Notes under the pieces: model-generated
What the model saw: the letters and a program-made list of their open reading frames with translations, nothing else
Told to the model about the DNA's origin: nothing
The model's database searches: none
Part shown: piece by piece, positions 1 to 9,699 of the stretch
Position numbering within the stretch: the stretch's first letter is position 1
Layout of the letters: the number at the start of each line of letters is the position of its first letter
Position numbers and translations under genes: made by a program
From: Neptunomonas qingdaonensis
GTDB taxonomy: Bacteria > Pseudomonadota > Gammaproteobacteria > Pseudomonadales > Balneatricaceae
NCBI RefSeq assembly: GCF_900113275.1
Contig: NZ_FOOU01000003.1
Span: 391,237-455,236, forward strand
DNA length: 64,000 nt
Direction of reading: 5' to 3'

Positions 1-33
1 TATTATAATAAGTAACAACAGCAGGAAAAACCC

Positions 34-1134
34 ATGAGACGTCCCGTTCGAATTGCCGTTACCGGTGCCGCTGGCGCAATCAGTTATAGCCTTTTATTTA
101 AAATCGCAGCGGGAGAGATGATGGGCAAAGATCAGCCTGTTATTCTTCAGTTGATCGAATTACCTCATGCTTTGGACTCCCTGCGTGGTGTGGCGATGGA
201 GCTTGAGGATTGTGCTTATCCTTTACTTCATACTATTACTCTGCATGATAATGTTGAAGATGGTTTTAAAAATGCTCATTATGCGTTGCTGGTTGGGGCG
301 CGTCCGCGTGGTCCTGGTATGGAGCGCAGTGATCTGCTCGAGGTGAACGCGGAGATCTTTGCCCGCCAGGGTAAAGCACTCAATGATTTTGCAAACCGCG
401 ACGTAAAAGTATTGGTGACGGGCAACCCGGCGAATACCAACGCCTTGATTGCCAGTCGCAACGCGCCTGACCTTAGCCCTTCACAATTTACCTGTTTAAC
501 ACGACTTGATCATAACCGTGCGAAAGGCATTCTTGCCAGTCAGTCGGGTGCAACCGCACGCGATATCAGCGGAATCATCATCTGGGGAAATCACTCGCCT
601 ACACAGTATCCCGACCTTCATCATGCAACTATTTTGGGTGAGCCCGCCTTGCCGCAGATCGATTTTGATTGGTATAAAGATACGTTCATCCCTCAGGTTC
701 AGCAGCGTGGTGGAGCGATTATACAAGCACGGGGATTATCCAGTGCAGCCTCTGCAGCCCAGGCTATTGTAAACCAGATGTGTGATTGGGTGCTGGGTAC
801 CGACCCGGGTGAAATCGTTAGCATGGGTATTCTGAGTGATGGTAGTTACGGGATTGAGAAAGGTATTTTCTACTCTTTCCCTGTGCGTTGTAACTATGGC
901 CGTTATCAGATCGTTCGTGGCATTGAGATAAATGACTTTAGCCGACAGCGTTTGGATGAAACCGAGCAAGAGCTATTAGAGGAAAAAGCGGTGATTGAAC
1001 ATCTGTTGCCTAAAGAAACAGAAGCGTCTCACCTGAATCTATCCATCTGTTTGCGTTCAGGGGTAACGCTCTATGCTGACGGAACAGGACCGGACCAGAA
1101 TAGTAAATTTATGACAACCAACCGAGTAATGTAG
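34..1134 (+). CDS. mdh: malate dehydrogenase, with C-terminal extension
   Basis: NAD-dependent malate dehydrogenase of the TCA cycle (malate to oxaloacetate), cytoplasmic. The N-terminal Rossmann glycine motif GAAGAI is near residue 11. The mobile-loop arginines lie in [12 protein letters not shown] (about 88-99), followed by the TGNPANTNA cofactor motif, LTRLDHNRA and the catalytic histidine in [11 protein letters not shown] (about 190). Homology to the usual 326-328-residue enzyme ends at about residue 326 (EHLLP). Some 40 further residues follow before the stop, with no recognised motif. The extension could be real or the result of a lost stop codon. The gene stands alone and is followed by a bidirectional terminator shared with the convergent CheW gene. 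Confidence 0.95.
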   Translation: MRRPVRIAVTGAAGAISYSLLFKIAAGEMMGKDQPVILQLIELPHALDSLRGVAMELEDCAYPLLHTITLHDNVEDGFKNAHYALLVGARPRGPGMERSDLLEVNAEIFARQGKALNDFANRDVKVLVTGNPANTNALIASRNAPDLSPSQFTCLTRLDHNRAKGILASQSGATARDISGIIIWGNHSPTQYPDLHHATILGEPALPQIDFDWYKDTFIPQVQQRGGAIIQARGLSSAASAAQAIVNQMCDWVLGTDPGEIVSMGILSDGSYGIEKGIFYSFPVRCNYGRYQIVRGIEINDFSRQRLDETEQELLEEKAVIEHLLPKETEASHLNLSICLRSGVTLYADGTGPDQNSKFMTTNRVM

Positions 1135-1163
1135 GCCGTCATCAGCAACCTGCCCGGATAACA

Positions 1164-1198
1164 AAAAACGCCTCAGAAGTGATTCAGAGGCGTTTTTT
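1164..1198. terminator. bidirectional rho-independent terminator
   Basis: The stem AACGCCTC / GAGGCGTT has A-runs on the left and T-runs on the right, so it can stop the mdh transcript and the convergent CheW transcript. Confidence 0.85.
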
Positions 1199-1233
1199 TG
1201 AGCTAGCATGAACTCGTGTTAACTGAATTCGAC

Positions 1234-1794
1234 TCAGTGTAGTTCTTCTTCACTGGCAGGCGTGATGCTGCTCATGATTTTGTTGATATCCAGCAGAATG
1301 GTTAACAGTTTGTTGTAATAACAAACACCTTGTACAAAGCGTCTGCCCGACTCTTCAGCCGCAAGATTGGGGGCGCGTTCAATATCATCTTGTGGAATAT
1401 TGATTACTTCATCAACGCTATCAACGACAAGTCCGATTACTTCCTCTTCATTGTAATCAACCATGATGATGCGTGTATTATCATCCACAGCAGCTGTTTG
1501 CATCCTGAAGAGACGGCGTGTGTCAATGACGGTAGCGACATTACCACGTAGATTGATAATGCCTAAAATATAATCTTCAGCGCCGGGAACAGGCGTTATG
1601 TCTGTATAGCGCAATACTTCTTTGACCTTCATGACATCTATACCATAAAGCTCTTTATTGACTTTGAACGTTGCCCATTGATGGTAGGCAATCTCTTCCT
1701 GATTGGCGCGCTTGGCCCGCTCTTTCTTATCCTGTTGAGTTTGCTGCATGCTTTCTATGGATTGTAGGTGTTCTGCTTCAGCTTGTAAGCTCAT
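1234..1794 (-). CDS. CheW-like chemotaxis coupling protein
   Basis: A single CheW domain spans about residues 38-178, including the conserved EVLRYTDITPVPGA and GIINLRGNVATVIDTR segments. Such proteins link chemoreceptors to the CheA kinase at the cell pole. A charged, glutamine-rich N-terminal helix of about 38 residues precedes the domain, making the protein slightly longer than classical CheW (about 165). No che operon lies next to it, so this is a solo gene and its signalling system is elsewhere. The family assignment is firm; which chemosensory array it serves cannot be told. Confidence 0.9.
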   Translation of the reverse strand: MSLQAEAEHLQSIESMQQTQQDKKERAKRANQEEIAYHQWATFKVNKELYGIDVMKVKEVLRYTDITPVPGAEDYILGIINLRGNVATVIDTRRLFRMQTAAVDDNTRIIMVDYNEEEVIGLVVDSVDEVINIPQDDIERAPNLAAEESGRRFVQGVCYYNKLLTILLDINKIMSSITPASEEELH

Positions 1795-1991
1795 GTTGGT
1801 CTGTCCACTTTTGATTAGCTGAGTAGCTAAAAAAACATTTTCCGAATGGGGGTTATGTTTTGTATATATTATCTAGCTGCATTGCGTATTTATTTTGTAC
1901 ATAAGCTTTAGCATAGCGCAGATTTTAAATAAGTATATTTCAATAGTGTTTTGTCGATCATTAATGGGAAATAAGGGGTGTTCGAATATTT

Positions 1992-2327
1992 TCAGAGGCA
2001 GTTGGTAGGCTTGGGTAAGCCTGCCAATTTTGCTGCTTGCTTAGCAGGGCTTTCGGGAAAAAGTTTCATCAGATAAATGCTTTTCCCTTTTTCCTTTCCG
2101 AGCGTTGAGGTAACCGCTTTTACCAGTGGCCGCATGGCGGGTGATAACTCATATTGTTGATAAAAATTGCGGATGACTTCAATGATTTCCCAATGGGCAT
2201 CTGTTAACTGAATCTTTTCTTCGATAGCAAGATACTCTGCGACAGGCGTTGACCAGTCGCCTAAGTGAAGTAGGTAGCCTTCGTCATCCAATGCTATGCT
2301 GGTGTTGTTAATGATAACCTGTCGCAT
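1992..2327 (-). CDS. tusE: sulfur relay protein TusE (DsrC family)
   Basis: TusE takes persulfide sulfur from TusBCD and passes it to MnmA for 2-thiolation of tRNA wobble uridine. The 111-residue protein ends PTNCL, with the active cysteine at residue 110, next to last, as in TusE. The second cysteine found in dissimilatory DsrC is absent, which favours the tRNA-modification role. Its start overlaps the tusB stop by one base (TGATG), so it is the last gene of a tusD-C-B-E operon. Confidence 0.9.
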   Translation of the reverse strand: MRQVIINNTSIALDDEGYLLHLGDWSTPVAEYLAIEEKIQLTDAHWEIIEVIRNFYQQYELSPAMRPLVKAVTSTLGKEKGKSIYLMKLFPESPAKQAAKLAGLPKPTNCL

Positions 2328-2626
2328 CAGAACCAGCTCACGACTTTAGCGTGTTGGCAACTCAGCTCGACAAATTGCTGGTCATCAATGAGTGTGGCAT
2401 CCGTACGAATCTGATCCGTAAGCCCGCGAGCTTCAATATCGGCGGATAAAAGGTAAAGGCTTACATCATGCATACTTTGTAGTTGCCTGGTGATACTGGT
2501 TTGGCTGGCCGCATAAACGCCATTCTCAATCATAAGTAAGGCATCACCCGGGAGTATTGCTGATAAACAAGACTGCCACAGGGATGTGTCTGAAGGTGCT
2601 TTGTTAATCGTATGGAGTGTCGTCAT
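2327..2626 (-). CDS. tusB: sulfurtransferase complex subunit TusB (DsrH family)
   Basis: A 99-residue DsrE/DsrH-fold subunit of the TusBCD complex, the middle relay of tRNA 2-thiouridine synthesis. It begins MTTLHTINKAP and carries the GDALLMIENGVYA segment (about 27-39) typical of TusB. It lies two bases after tusC and overlaps tusE by one base, supporting translational coupling. Identification rests on size, motif and gene order. Confidence 0.88.
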   Translation of the reverse strand: MTTLHTINKAPSDTSLWQSCLSAILPGDALLMIENGVYAASQTSITRQLQSMHDVSLYLLSADIEARGLTDQIRTDATLIDDQQFVELSCQHAKVVSWF

Positions 2627-2628
2627 GC

Positions 2629-2991
2629 TTAAAACCTTAATACAACATCGTGATCGCGAATCATCAAGGCAATATCCGCCTGATTGACGAACGTTGCCGG
2701 TACGACCAACTGGTCGAGGGTGATACGCTTGGTTTGTGCGGCCCGAGCTTCAATATAGATGTTTTCAATATCGTACATAGGAAGGGCCGAGCAGATATTG
2801 GCGAAATTCTTTTGTTGAATCTGCTGAGGTTGTTGCGATTTCAATAGCAGATAAGGTGCATCCTGAGTCAATAGCAGGCTAACGGGTAATCCGAACGCCG
2901 CAGCAGTGAGCGCAATGTCCAGTGCTTCTTTAGCGTAAGCGTCACCATAGGGTGCATGAGACAGTATTAGTAAAATATTTTTCTGCGACAT
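2629..2991 (-). CDS. tusC: sulfurtransferase complex subunit TusC (DsrF family)
   Basis: TusC is a DsrE-fold subunit of the TusBCD sulfur relay. The pattern SHAPYGDAYAKEALDIALTAAAFG near the N terminus fits the family. I chose the start at 2991 (MSQKN): it follows the tusD stop by one base and has a GGAG ribosome site six bases upstream. A start at 3003 would add only four residues inside tusD. Length is 120 residues, normal for TusC. Confidence 0.88.
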   Translation of the reverse strand: MSQKNILLILSHAPYGDAYAKEALDIALTAAAFGLPVSLLLTQDAPYLLLKSQQPQQIQQKNFANICSALPMYDIENIYIEARAAQTKRITLDQLVVPATFVNQADIALMIRDHDVVLRF

Positions 2992-2992
2992 A

Positions 2993-3385
2993 TCAGGCTC
3001 CAAAGGTGACTAAACGATCCGAAATGATCGCGGCTTCACTGAGTTGGCCTAGGCCTGAAAGTTCAAAAGGGGCTTGGGTATTGAAACTGGCTTTTTCGTG
3101 GCGCCTGGCTTCTGCTTCATTCATGACCCCACGTTTTAAAGCGGCCGCAATGCACACAACAATATCGAGCTGATGTGTTTCGGCAAGATCTTTCCAGAGC
3201 TGATGTATATTCAGTTCGTCTCTGGGTGGTGCACTTAAGATTGACGCAGCATGAACGCTTTCACCGTAAAAAAACACACGGTGTATCTGATGGCCAGAGC
3301 GAAGCACGCTATCAGTAAAACGGTAGGCGCTGTGTACAGATTGGCTGTTATGCGCAGAGCCATAAATCAGAATGGAAAAAATCAT
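2993..3385 (-). CDS. tusD: sulfurtransferase complex subunit TusD (DsrE family)
   Basis: Catalytic subunit of TusBCD, accepting persulfide from TusA. Residue Cys78, in VVCIAAALKRG, matches the position of the active cysteine of E. coli TusD (Cys78). The protein has 130 residues and is the first gene of the tusDCBE operon. The yccA-like gene upstream ends in its own terminator, so the tus operon probably starts between 3386 and 3400 or reads through. Confidence 0.92.
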   Translation of the reverse strand: MIFSILIYGSAHNSQSVHSAYRFTDSVLRSGHQIHRVFFYGESVHAASILSAPPRDELNIHQLWKDLAETHQLDIVVCIAAALKRGVMNEAEARRHEKASFNTQAPFELSGLGQLSEAAIISDRLVTFGA

Positions 3386-3400
3386 ATGAACATCCGTACA

Positions 3401-3441
3401 AAGAAAAACGCCCTGTTATCTTATCAAAGAAAACAGGGCGT
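3401..3441 (-). terminator. terminator of the YccA-like gene
   Basis: On the minus strand the stem CGCCCTGTT / AACAGGGCG is followed by TTTTTCTTT. It sits just downstream of the Bax-inhibitor-1 family gene and just ahead of tusD. Confidence 0.75.
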
Positions 3442-3461
3442 GTGGTCTGGCTATGAACTGA

Positions 3462-4142
3462 TTAATCGTCGCTTAAAATACCTGTTAGCATTAACAGGTG
3501 AATAAACAGATTGTAGATATTCAGGTAAAGACTCGTAGTCGCCATAATATAGTTAGTGTAAGTGCCGTTAACGATGTTGCTGGTGTCATATAAAATAAAG
3601 CCAGCCATTAACAGAACAACTAACGCTGATAGTGCCAGATGGAAACCACCCACATTCACACCAAACATTGGCAGAATGAACATAGCAACCATGGCAATAA
3701 TAGCGACCATCATGCCGGCAGATAAAAATCCGCCCATGAAGCTGAAGTCTTTACGGCTAGTCAGTACGTAAGCAGACAAGCCAACAAACGTCAGTGCTGT
3801 CATGCCCATCGCTGTCATGATGATTTCACCGCCGTTAGGCAAGCCAAGGTACTGGTTAAGAATCGGACCTAAGCCGAACCCCAGTAAGCCAGTAAAACCG
3901 AAAACAAGCGGTAGAGCCGCTGCGCTGTTTTGTTTTTTATTCAAAACGAACAGCAGTATAAAGCTGACGATAACGCTTCCCAGATACATAAAGAAAGGAG
4001 GGTTAATCGCCATTGAAATACCGGCTGTTACTGCACTGAAAACCAGTGTCATGGACAGTAGCATATAAGTATTGCGAATGACCTTGTTGGTTTGCAGAAC
4101 TGATTGTTCTGAACGTGTGCCAATAGAATGTGCGTTACTCAT
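3462..4142 (-). CDS. Bax inhibitor-1/YccA family inner-membrane protein
   Basis: A 226-residue protein with about seven hydrophobic helices and no signal peptide, typical of the BI-1/YccA family. E. coli YccA interacts with and restrains the FtsH protease. The C-terminal part, with YDTSNIVNG and the final helix SLYLNIYNLFIHLLMLTGIL, is characteristic of the family. Its position beside tus genes matches the yccA-tusE neighbourhood of enterobacteria. A hairpin terminator follows. Functional detail is by family only. Confidence 0.9.
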   Translation of the reverse strand: MSNAHSIGTRSEQSVLQTNKVIRNTYMLLSMTLVFSAVTAGISMAINPPFFMYLGSVIVSFILLFVLNKKQNSAAALPLVFGFTGLLGFGLGPILNQYLGLPNGGEIIMTAMGMTALTFVGLSAYVLTSRKDFSFMGGFLSAGMMVAIIAMVAMFILPMFGVNVGGFHLALSALVVLLMAGFILYDTSNIVNGTYTNYIMATTSLYLNIYNLFIHLLMLTGILSDD

Positions 4143-4289
4143 GTAATCCCCGGAAGTTCGTTATTGTTAACACTAGCTATAATGGCTACTTTTCAGGCCA
4201 TTTCAAGTGTTATGACCCTATTCTGTGATAAAGATTCCAAGTAAAATGACCGTTACCCTGTTTTCTCGCCTGGAATCATTAATACCCTT

Positions 4290-5111
4290 ATGACTTATCT
4301 GGATATCCTTTATCAGGATGACGATCTTATTGCCGTACATAAACCCGCGGGTCTTTTGGTTCATCCCAGTTGGATTGCGCCCAAAAATACACCGAATCTG
4401 GTTTATTCACTGAAAACCTATTTCAGGAACGCTCCGGTTCACACCATACATCGTTTGGATAGGGCAACATCTGGTGTGATTGTCTTTGCAAAAAACAAAG
4501 AGATGGCGCAAAAGATGAATGCACTGTTTGCCGAGCGCAAAGTGCAAAAAACTTACCTGTGTGTCACACGTGGCTATACACCGCAAGAGGGGATAATCGA
4601 TTACGCATTAAAGCCTATCTTCGATAAAATGGCTGATCCTTTTGCTGATCCTGATAAACCCGCCAAAGAAGCGGTTTCATCGTACCGTCGTCTCGGTACG
4701 GTAGAGTTGCCCATTGCGGTAGGAAAGTATCCTTGTGCCCGCTATTCATTGGTCGAGGTTAAGCCTGCCACGGGACGCAAGCATCAAATTCGACGCCACA
4801 TGAAGCATATTTTGCACCCGCTCATCGGTGATACTAAATATGGTGAAGGGCGGCATAACCGTCTGTTCAGGGAGCATCTGGATACGCGGCGTATGCTGTT
4901 GATGGCGACAGAGCTGACATTCGAACATCCAGCGAGCGGTGAGGTGTTGACGATTAAGGCACCGGTGACACGTAAAGTCGCCAACTTATTTGACCGGCTG
5001 GGGTGGCAAGGTCTTTATCCGGATCAGGAATCCTGGAAGTCTCTTGAAACCGTAGAGGCATTGGCCGGCGAAATAGATGAATCAGATGCAGCTTGCACGA
5101 ATGAAGATTAA
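4290..5111 (+). CDS. truC: tRNA pseudouridine(65) synthase TruC
   Basis: RluA-family pseudouridine synthase that modifies U65 of tRNA. Motif II, HRLDRATSG, contains the catalytic Asp57; the later RKHQIRRHMKH segment is the RluA-family substrate-binding motif. Length 273 is close to E. coli TruC (260), with about 25 acidic residues added at the C terminus. TruC is preferred over RluA/C/D because there is no S4 domain, it is short, and it begins with the compact DILYQDDDLIAVHKPAGLLVHPS pattern. Confidence 0.88.
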   Translation: MTYLDILYQDDDLIAVHKPAGLLVHPSWIAPKNTPNLVYSLKTYFRNAPVHTIHRLDRATSGVIVFAKNKEMAQKMNALFAERKVQKTYLCVTRGYTPQEGIIDYALKPIFDKMADPFADPDKPAKEAVSSYRRLGTVELPIAVGKYPCARYSLVEVKPATGRKHQIRRHMKHILHPLIGDTKYGEGRHNRLFREHLDTRRMLLMATELTFEHPASGEVLTIKAPVTRKVANLFDRLGWQGLYPDQESWKSLETVEALAGEIDESDAACTNED

Positions 5112-5278
5112 TTATATTCATATAGCAGAAGTGATCAGTATAGTCTGATTAAAGTTAATGTTTTATAGAGCCATATTCAGTTTGTACCGACAATTAAATT
5201 GCGTATCCTGTAGGCTCAAATATTCAATAGAAGATAATTCAGCTCACCAAAGGCTGAGTATAAGGACAGTTAGGCTCA

Positions 5279-6028
5279 ATGATTAAACAGCGGTCACTTC
5301 ATGACATTATAAAAAATGACAAGAAAATTACAGTCGGTATCATTGGCGCCATGGATCAGGAGGTGGAGATTCTTCGTGATCGTTTAGAAAATCGACAGCA
5401 ACACTTGATTGCCGGTTATGATTTTTATACAGGTTCAATGGCCGGCCTTGATATTGTTTTATTGATGTCGGGTATCGGCAAAGTTAATGCGGCTGTCAGT
5501 ACGGCGTTGTTGTTACATGAGTTTGCGCCTGATTGTATTATCAATACGGGTTCTGCGGGTGGTTTTGACCCCATGTTAAATGTGGGTGATATTGTGATCT
5601 CCTCCGAAGTACGTCATCACGATGTGGATGTCACTATTTTTGGATATGAACCGGGACAGGTGCCAGGGTTACCCGCTGCATTCGAACCAGATGTGACATT
5701 AGCCAAAGTGGCAGAACAATGTATCGAACGCTTAGATGGGATGCAGACCGTGCATGGTCTGATCGCCACCGGCGACAGTTTCATGAATGATCCTGTGCGT
5801 GTAGCGCACACCCGTGCACTATTCCCTACTATGAAAGCAGTAGAGATGGAGGCGGCCGCCATCGCACAGACATGCCATCAGTTTGGTACGCCGTTTATCG
5901 TTATCCGGGCGCTCTCTGATATCGCAGGTAAAGAGTCAAATTTGTCTTTCGATCAGTTCCTGGAGACTGCCGCTAAACATTCAGCAGAAATGGTTATTGA
6001 GATCGTGCGCTCCTTGGCTAAACTTTAA
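5279..6028 (+). CDS. mtnN: 5'-methylthioadenosine/S-adenosylhomocysteine nucleosidase
   Basis: Hydrolyses MTA and SAH to adenine plus the thioribose product, feeding methionine salvage and the route to autoinducer-2. VGIIGAMDQEVEIL near the N terminus carries the conserved first-motif glutamate; MEMEAAAIA and RALSDIAG carry the substrate-binding and catalytic Glu/Asp. The protein starts about 17 residues earlier than the E. coli enzyme, and no internal ATG would give the short form, so the extension appears real. AAGGAC precedes the start. Confidence 0.93.
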   Translation: MIKQRSLHDIIKNDKKITVGIIGAMDQEVEILRDRLENRQQHLIAGYDFYTGSMAGLDIVLLMSGIGKVNAAVSTALLLHEFAPDCIINTGSAGGFDPMLNVGDIVISSEVRHHDVDVTIFGYEPGQVPGLPAAFEPDVTLAKVAEQCIERLDGMQTVHGLIATGDSFMNDPVRVAHTRALFPTMKAVEMEAAAIAQTCHQFGTPFIVIRALSDIAGKESNLSFDQFLETAAKHSAEMVIEIVRSLAKL

Positions 6029-6104
6029 TTTTCCAGGCTGGCTTTATAGTATTAGATTAACCCCCGATTATTTACCGAATAAGATTACCCAGAGGAGAGT
6101 TCCA

Positions 6105-7283
6105 ATGATTAAGTCGTTTCATCCACCACAAAGAATTTTAATGGGCCCTGGTCCCTCAGATGTCAGTCCTCGTGTTTTGGAAGCCATGGCTCGCCCAACG
6201 ATTGGGCATCTGGATCCTGCTTTTGTTGGAATGATGGATGAATTGAAAGTGCTGCTTAAAGCCGCTTTCAGGACTGAAAATGAACTGACAATGCCCGTTT
6301 CAGCACCTGGCTCTGCGGGAATGGAAGCCTGTTTTGTTAACCTGGTCGAGCCTGGCGAAAAAGTGATTGTTTGTCAAAACGGCGTATTTGGCGGCCGCAT
6401 GAAAGAAAATGTGGAGCGCTTTGGTGGCGAATGTGTGCTGGTGTCCGATGAATGGGGCACACCGGTGAGCGTTGATAAAGTAAAAGCAGCCTTTGAAGCA
6501 CACCCCGATGCTAAAATATTAGCGTTTGTGCATGCTGAAACGTCAACAGGCGTTCGCTCTGATGCTCAGGCTCTGTGTAAATTGGCACAGCAATATGGCG
6601 CATTAACCATCGTTGATGCGGTGACGTCACTAGGCGGTACAGAGCTTGAAGTAGATGCATGGGGTATTGATGCTATCTACTCGGGAACGCAAAAATGTTT
6701 GTCGTGCCCACCAGGGATTTCACCGGTCAGTTTTGGCCCTAAAGCAGTAGCCAAAGTACAGGCGCGTGAATCAAGAGTCCCTAGCTGGTTCCTCGATAAA
6801 AAATTGGTCATGGGCTACTGGGGTGGTGAAGGCAAGCGTGCTTATCACCATACGGCACCTGTTAACTCCCTCTATGCGCTACACGAAGCACTCGTGATGT
6901 TGCAGGAAGAGGGGCTGGAAAACGCCCATAAACGCCATGATCACCACCATCAAGCGCTTAAAGCAGGCTTAGAAGCGATGGGTATTCAATTCTTGGTGGA
7001 AGAAGCCTACCGCTTACCACAGTTGAACACGGTAATTGTGCCTGAAGGCGTTGATGAAGCCGCCGTACGCAGTGCATTGTTGAATAACTATGGCTTGGAA
7101 ATTGGGGCAGGTTTAGGCGCATTGGCGGGTAAAGTATGGCGCATCGGTTTGATGGGTGCTGCCTGCAACCGTCGAAATGTCACGCTATGTTTGTCTGCAC
7201 TGGAAAGCACCTTGGTACAGATGGGCGCGCCGGTTAATGCAGGTAAAGCATTAGCTGCTGCAGAAACATTCTATCAAGGTTAA
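6105..7283 (+). CDS. class V aminotransferase, alanine/serine-glyoxylate type
   Basis: PLP-dependent fold-type I enzyme that probably transfers the amino group of alanine or serine to glyoxylate. Features are the N-terminal PGPSDVSPRVLEAM, the cofactor aspartate in VDAVTSLGG, and the Schiff-base lysine in SGTQKCLSCPPG. The 392-residue length is standard. I place the start at 6105 because AGAGGAG lies at 6091-6097 and the family begins at MIKSFHPPQRILMGPGP; the open frame upstream to 5883 overlaps mtnN and has unlikely sequence. Substrate choice cannot be settled from sequence. Confidence 0.9.
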   Translation: MIKSFHPPQRILMGPGPSDVSPRVLEAMARPTIGHLDPAFVGMMDELKVLLKAAFRTENELTMPVSAPGSAGMEACFVNLVEPGEKVIVCQNGVFGGRMKENVERFGGECVLVSDEWGTPVSVDKVKAAFEAHPDAKILAFVHAETSTGVRSDAQALCKLAQQYGALTIVDAVTSLGGTELEVDAWGIDAIYSGTQKCLSCPPGISPVSFGPKAVAKVQARESRVPSWFLDKKLVMGYWGGEGKRAYHHTAPVNSLYALHEALVMLQEEGLENAHKRHDHHHQALKAGLEAMGIQFLVEEAYRLPQLNTVIVPEGVDEAAVRSALLNNYGLEIGAGLGALAGKVWRIGLMGAACNRRNVTLCLSALESTLVQMGAPVNAGKALAAAETFYQG

Positions 7284-7308
7284 CATGGTTTTATAACAGA
7301 TGTCTTAA

Positions 7309-7343
7309 CAGCCGGTATGAGTATGCTTATACCGGCTTTTTTG
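7309..7343 (+). terminator. rho-independent terminator
   Basis: The stem AGCCGGTAT / ATACCGGCT is followed by TTTTTTG. It closes the aminotransferase gene and separates it from the type I secretion operon. Confidence 0.85.
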
Positions 7344-7464
7344 TTTGTTTAGCGAAAATTAAAGAGAGATTAACCAGTACAATTTGTATTAACGGCTATG
7401 TCATTCTATTGTTAATTAAAGCATGTAGCATATAAGCCGCCATGAAAGCTAAAGGATTAGCAAT

Positions 7465-9699
7465 ATGGATACTGGACTTCAGTCATTGGTCGCGTTGGCG
7501 CGATTTCATCAACTCCCTGCAGAAACAACCCAATTAGCTCATGAGTTTGGAACGCCGGGTGAACTTTTTTCTGACACTGAGCTGCTAATTGCGGCTAAAG
7601 CACTTTCTTTAAAAGCCAAAAAACTATCCCTCGATTTTGCCAGTCTCAATAATGCGATGTTACCCGCGATTGCCAAAACAAAGGGGGGCGAGTACATCAT
7701 ACTGGCCCGTTTAGCATACCCTGAAGCTAACTCTTCTAAGCCAACGCCTAAGCCAAATCAGGGTAAGCCTCTTGCAACCGGTGTATTAATACATGATTTA
7801 CGTAACGAATCTCCACAGTCGCTTTCGGCAGAGGAGTTTGCTGCATTATGGTCTGGTGACGTTATTGCGCTGGTTAAACGACAAGGGTTAGGCGGGAGTC
7901 TACAACAAGCATTTAATATATCTTGGTTTATCCCTTCATTAGTTAAATACCGAAGGCTATTTGCTGAGGTTTTGCTAGCCTCGTTTTTTCTTCAGCTTTT
8001 TGCTTTAGTCACCCCGTTATTTTTCCAGGTCGTTATGGATAAGGTGTTGGTTCATCGCGGCTTTACGACGTTGGATGTACTGGCTGTCGGTTTTTTTATT
8101 GTTGTTGTTTTTGAGGCTCTGTTAGGTGGCTTTCGTAACTATATTTTTAGTCATACAACCAATAGAGTTGATGTAGAGCTGGGTTCCCGCCTTTATCATC
8201 ATTTGATGGCATTACCGTTAGCTTACTTTGAAGCACGACAGGTAGGACAAAATGTTGCGCGAGTCAGAGAGCTGGATACTATTCGTAACTTCATTACGGG
8301 TACAGCGCTGACGCTGGTTATTGACCTGCTTTTTGTTTTCGTTTTTTTAGGTGTGATGTGGTACTACAGCCCGGCTCTGACATGGATTGTTTTGGGCAGT
8401 ATCCCATTTTATGTAGTTCTCTCTCTATTTATTACGCCTATTTTACGTCGCAGACTCGATGAAAAATTTAAGCATGGGGCGGCAAATACAGCATTTTTGA
8501 CCGAGTCTATCAGTGGTATCGGTACGGTAAAGTCCATGGCTGTTGAGCCTCAGATGCGGCGTAAGTTAGAAGATCATCTGTCTGATTATGTTCATGCCTC
8601 TTTTCGTAGCCAAAATCTGAACAACGTTGCAAATCAAATAGCCGGTTTAATCAATAAGTTAATGACTCTCGGCATTATTTGGCTAGGTGCGCATCTTGTG
8701 ATTGGCGGACAACTTTCGGTAGGCCAGCTTGTTGCCTTTAATATGCTGGCGGGTCGGGTGAGTGGTCCTATCCTGAAGTTAGTGCAACTGTGGCAGGATT
8801 TTCAACAAGCGGGTATCTCTATCGCCCGTTTGGGCGACATTCTTAATACACCCAAAGAGCCAGGCTTTAATCCCAACCGCTCTCAGTTACCTGCGTTGCA
8901 GGGCGCGGTATCTTTGGATCGTGTGCGTTTTCGATATAACACGGATGGCCCTGTTATTTTAGATGAGTTTAGTTTACAAGCCCGCCCGGGAGAAGTTATT
9001 GGCATTGTTGGGCGCTCCGGTTCAGGAAAAAGTACGATCACTAAACTTATCCAACGCCTCTACATTCCTGAATCAGGCCGGGTGTCTATTGATGGTGTGG
9101 ATCTTTCTATGGTCGATACGACGTGGTTGCGTAAACAGATTGGTGTTGTACTGCAAGAAAACTTTCTATTTAACCGTACTATTCGTGAAAATATCGCGCT
9201 GTGCGAGCCGGCCACGTCGATGGAGCGTGTCATTGCAGCCGCCAGGATGTCAGGGGCACATGAGTTTATAGCCGAGCTTTCTGAAGGTTATGACACGCTT
9301 GTTGGTGAGCAGGGAAGCAACTTGTCGGGTGGTCAGCGGCAGCGGTTGGCGATCGCGCGTGCACTGATTACTAATCCGCGCATCCTTATCTTTGATGAGG
9401 CAAGCAGTGCGCTGGATTACGAATCTGAACGCTTAATACAAGACAATATGGCAAGCATCTGTAAAAGCCGCAGTGTCTTTATGATTGCCCATCGCCTGAG
9501 TACGGTACGTCACTGTAATCGGATTATTGTGATGGAAAAAGGCCGCATCGTAGAACAAGGTAATCACGAAGAGCTATTAGCATTAAACGGTTACTATGCC
9601 CGCTTACATAGCTATCAGGGTCATGCGCCTAATTTGCAGTCGGTAGATGCACGCGTACGCAATCAGGTTGCACCTGAAGTTACGCGGGAGGGCGCATAA
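7465..9699 (+). CDS. type I secretion ABC exporter, HlyB-like
   Basis: A 744-residue fused permease/ATPase of a type I secretion system in the inner membrane. The N-terminal 130 residues resemble the C39-like domain of HlyB (ALARFHQLPAE), without the cysteine of a real C39 peptidase, so it probably docks substrate rather than cleaving it. Transmembrane helices span about 165-450. The nucleotide-binding domain has Walker A GRSGSGKST (about 518), signature LSGGQRQRLAIARAL (about 620) and Walker B ILIFDEASSALD (about 642). It overlaps the HlyD-like gene by one base and probably exports the RTX protein encoded two genes on. No outer-membrane TolC partner is present here. Confidence 0.93.
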   Translation: MDTGLQSLVALARFHQLPAETTQLAHEFGTPGELFSDTELLIAAKALSLKAKKLSLDFASLNNAMLPAIAKTKGGEYIILARLAYPEANSSKPTPKPNQGKPLATGVLIHDLRNESPQSLSAEEFAALWSGDVIALVKRQGLGGSLQQAFNISWFIPSLVKYRRLFAEVLLASFFLQLFALVTPLFFQVVMDKVLVHRGFTTLDVLAVGFFIVVVFEALLGGFRNYIFSHTTNRVDVELGSRLYHHLMALPLAYFEARQVGQNVARVRELDTIRNFITGTALTLVIDLLFVFVFLGVMWYYSPALTWIVLGSIPFYVVLSLFITPILRRRLDEKFKHGAANTAFLTESISGIGTVKSMAVEPQMRRKLEDHLSDYVHASFRSQNLNNVANQIAGLINKLMTLGIIWLGAHLVIGGQLSVGQLVAFNMLAGRVSGPILKLVQLWQDFQQAGISIARLGDILNTPKEPGFNPNRSQLPALQGAVSLDRVRFRYNTDGPVILDEFSLQARPGEVIGIVGRSGSGKSTITKLIQRLYIPESGRVSIDGVDLSMVDTTWLRKQIGVVLQENFLFNRTIRENIALCEPATSMERVIAAARMSGAHEFIAELSEGYDTLVGEQGSNLSGGQRQRLAIARALITNPRILIFDEASSALDYESERLIQDNMASICKSRSVFMIAHRLSTVRHCNRIIVMEKGRIVEQGNHEELLALNGYYARLHSYQGHAPNLQSVDARVRNQVAPEVTREGA

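Noticed and set aside
5883..6104. N-terminal 74-residue extension of the aminotransferase
   Set aside because: It overlaps mtnN in another frame and the family begins at the ATG at 6105, which has AGAGGAG upstream.
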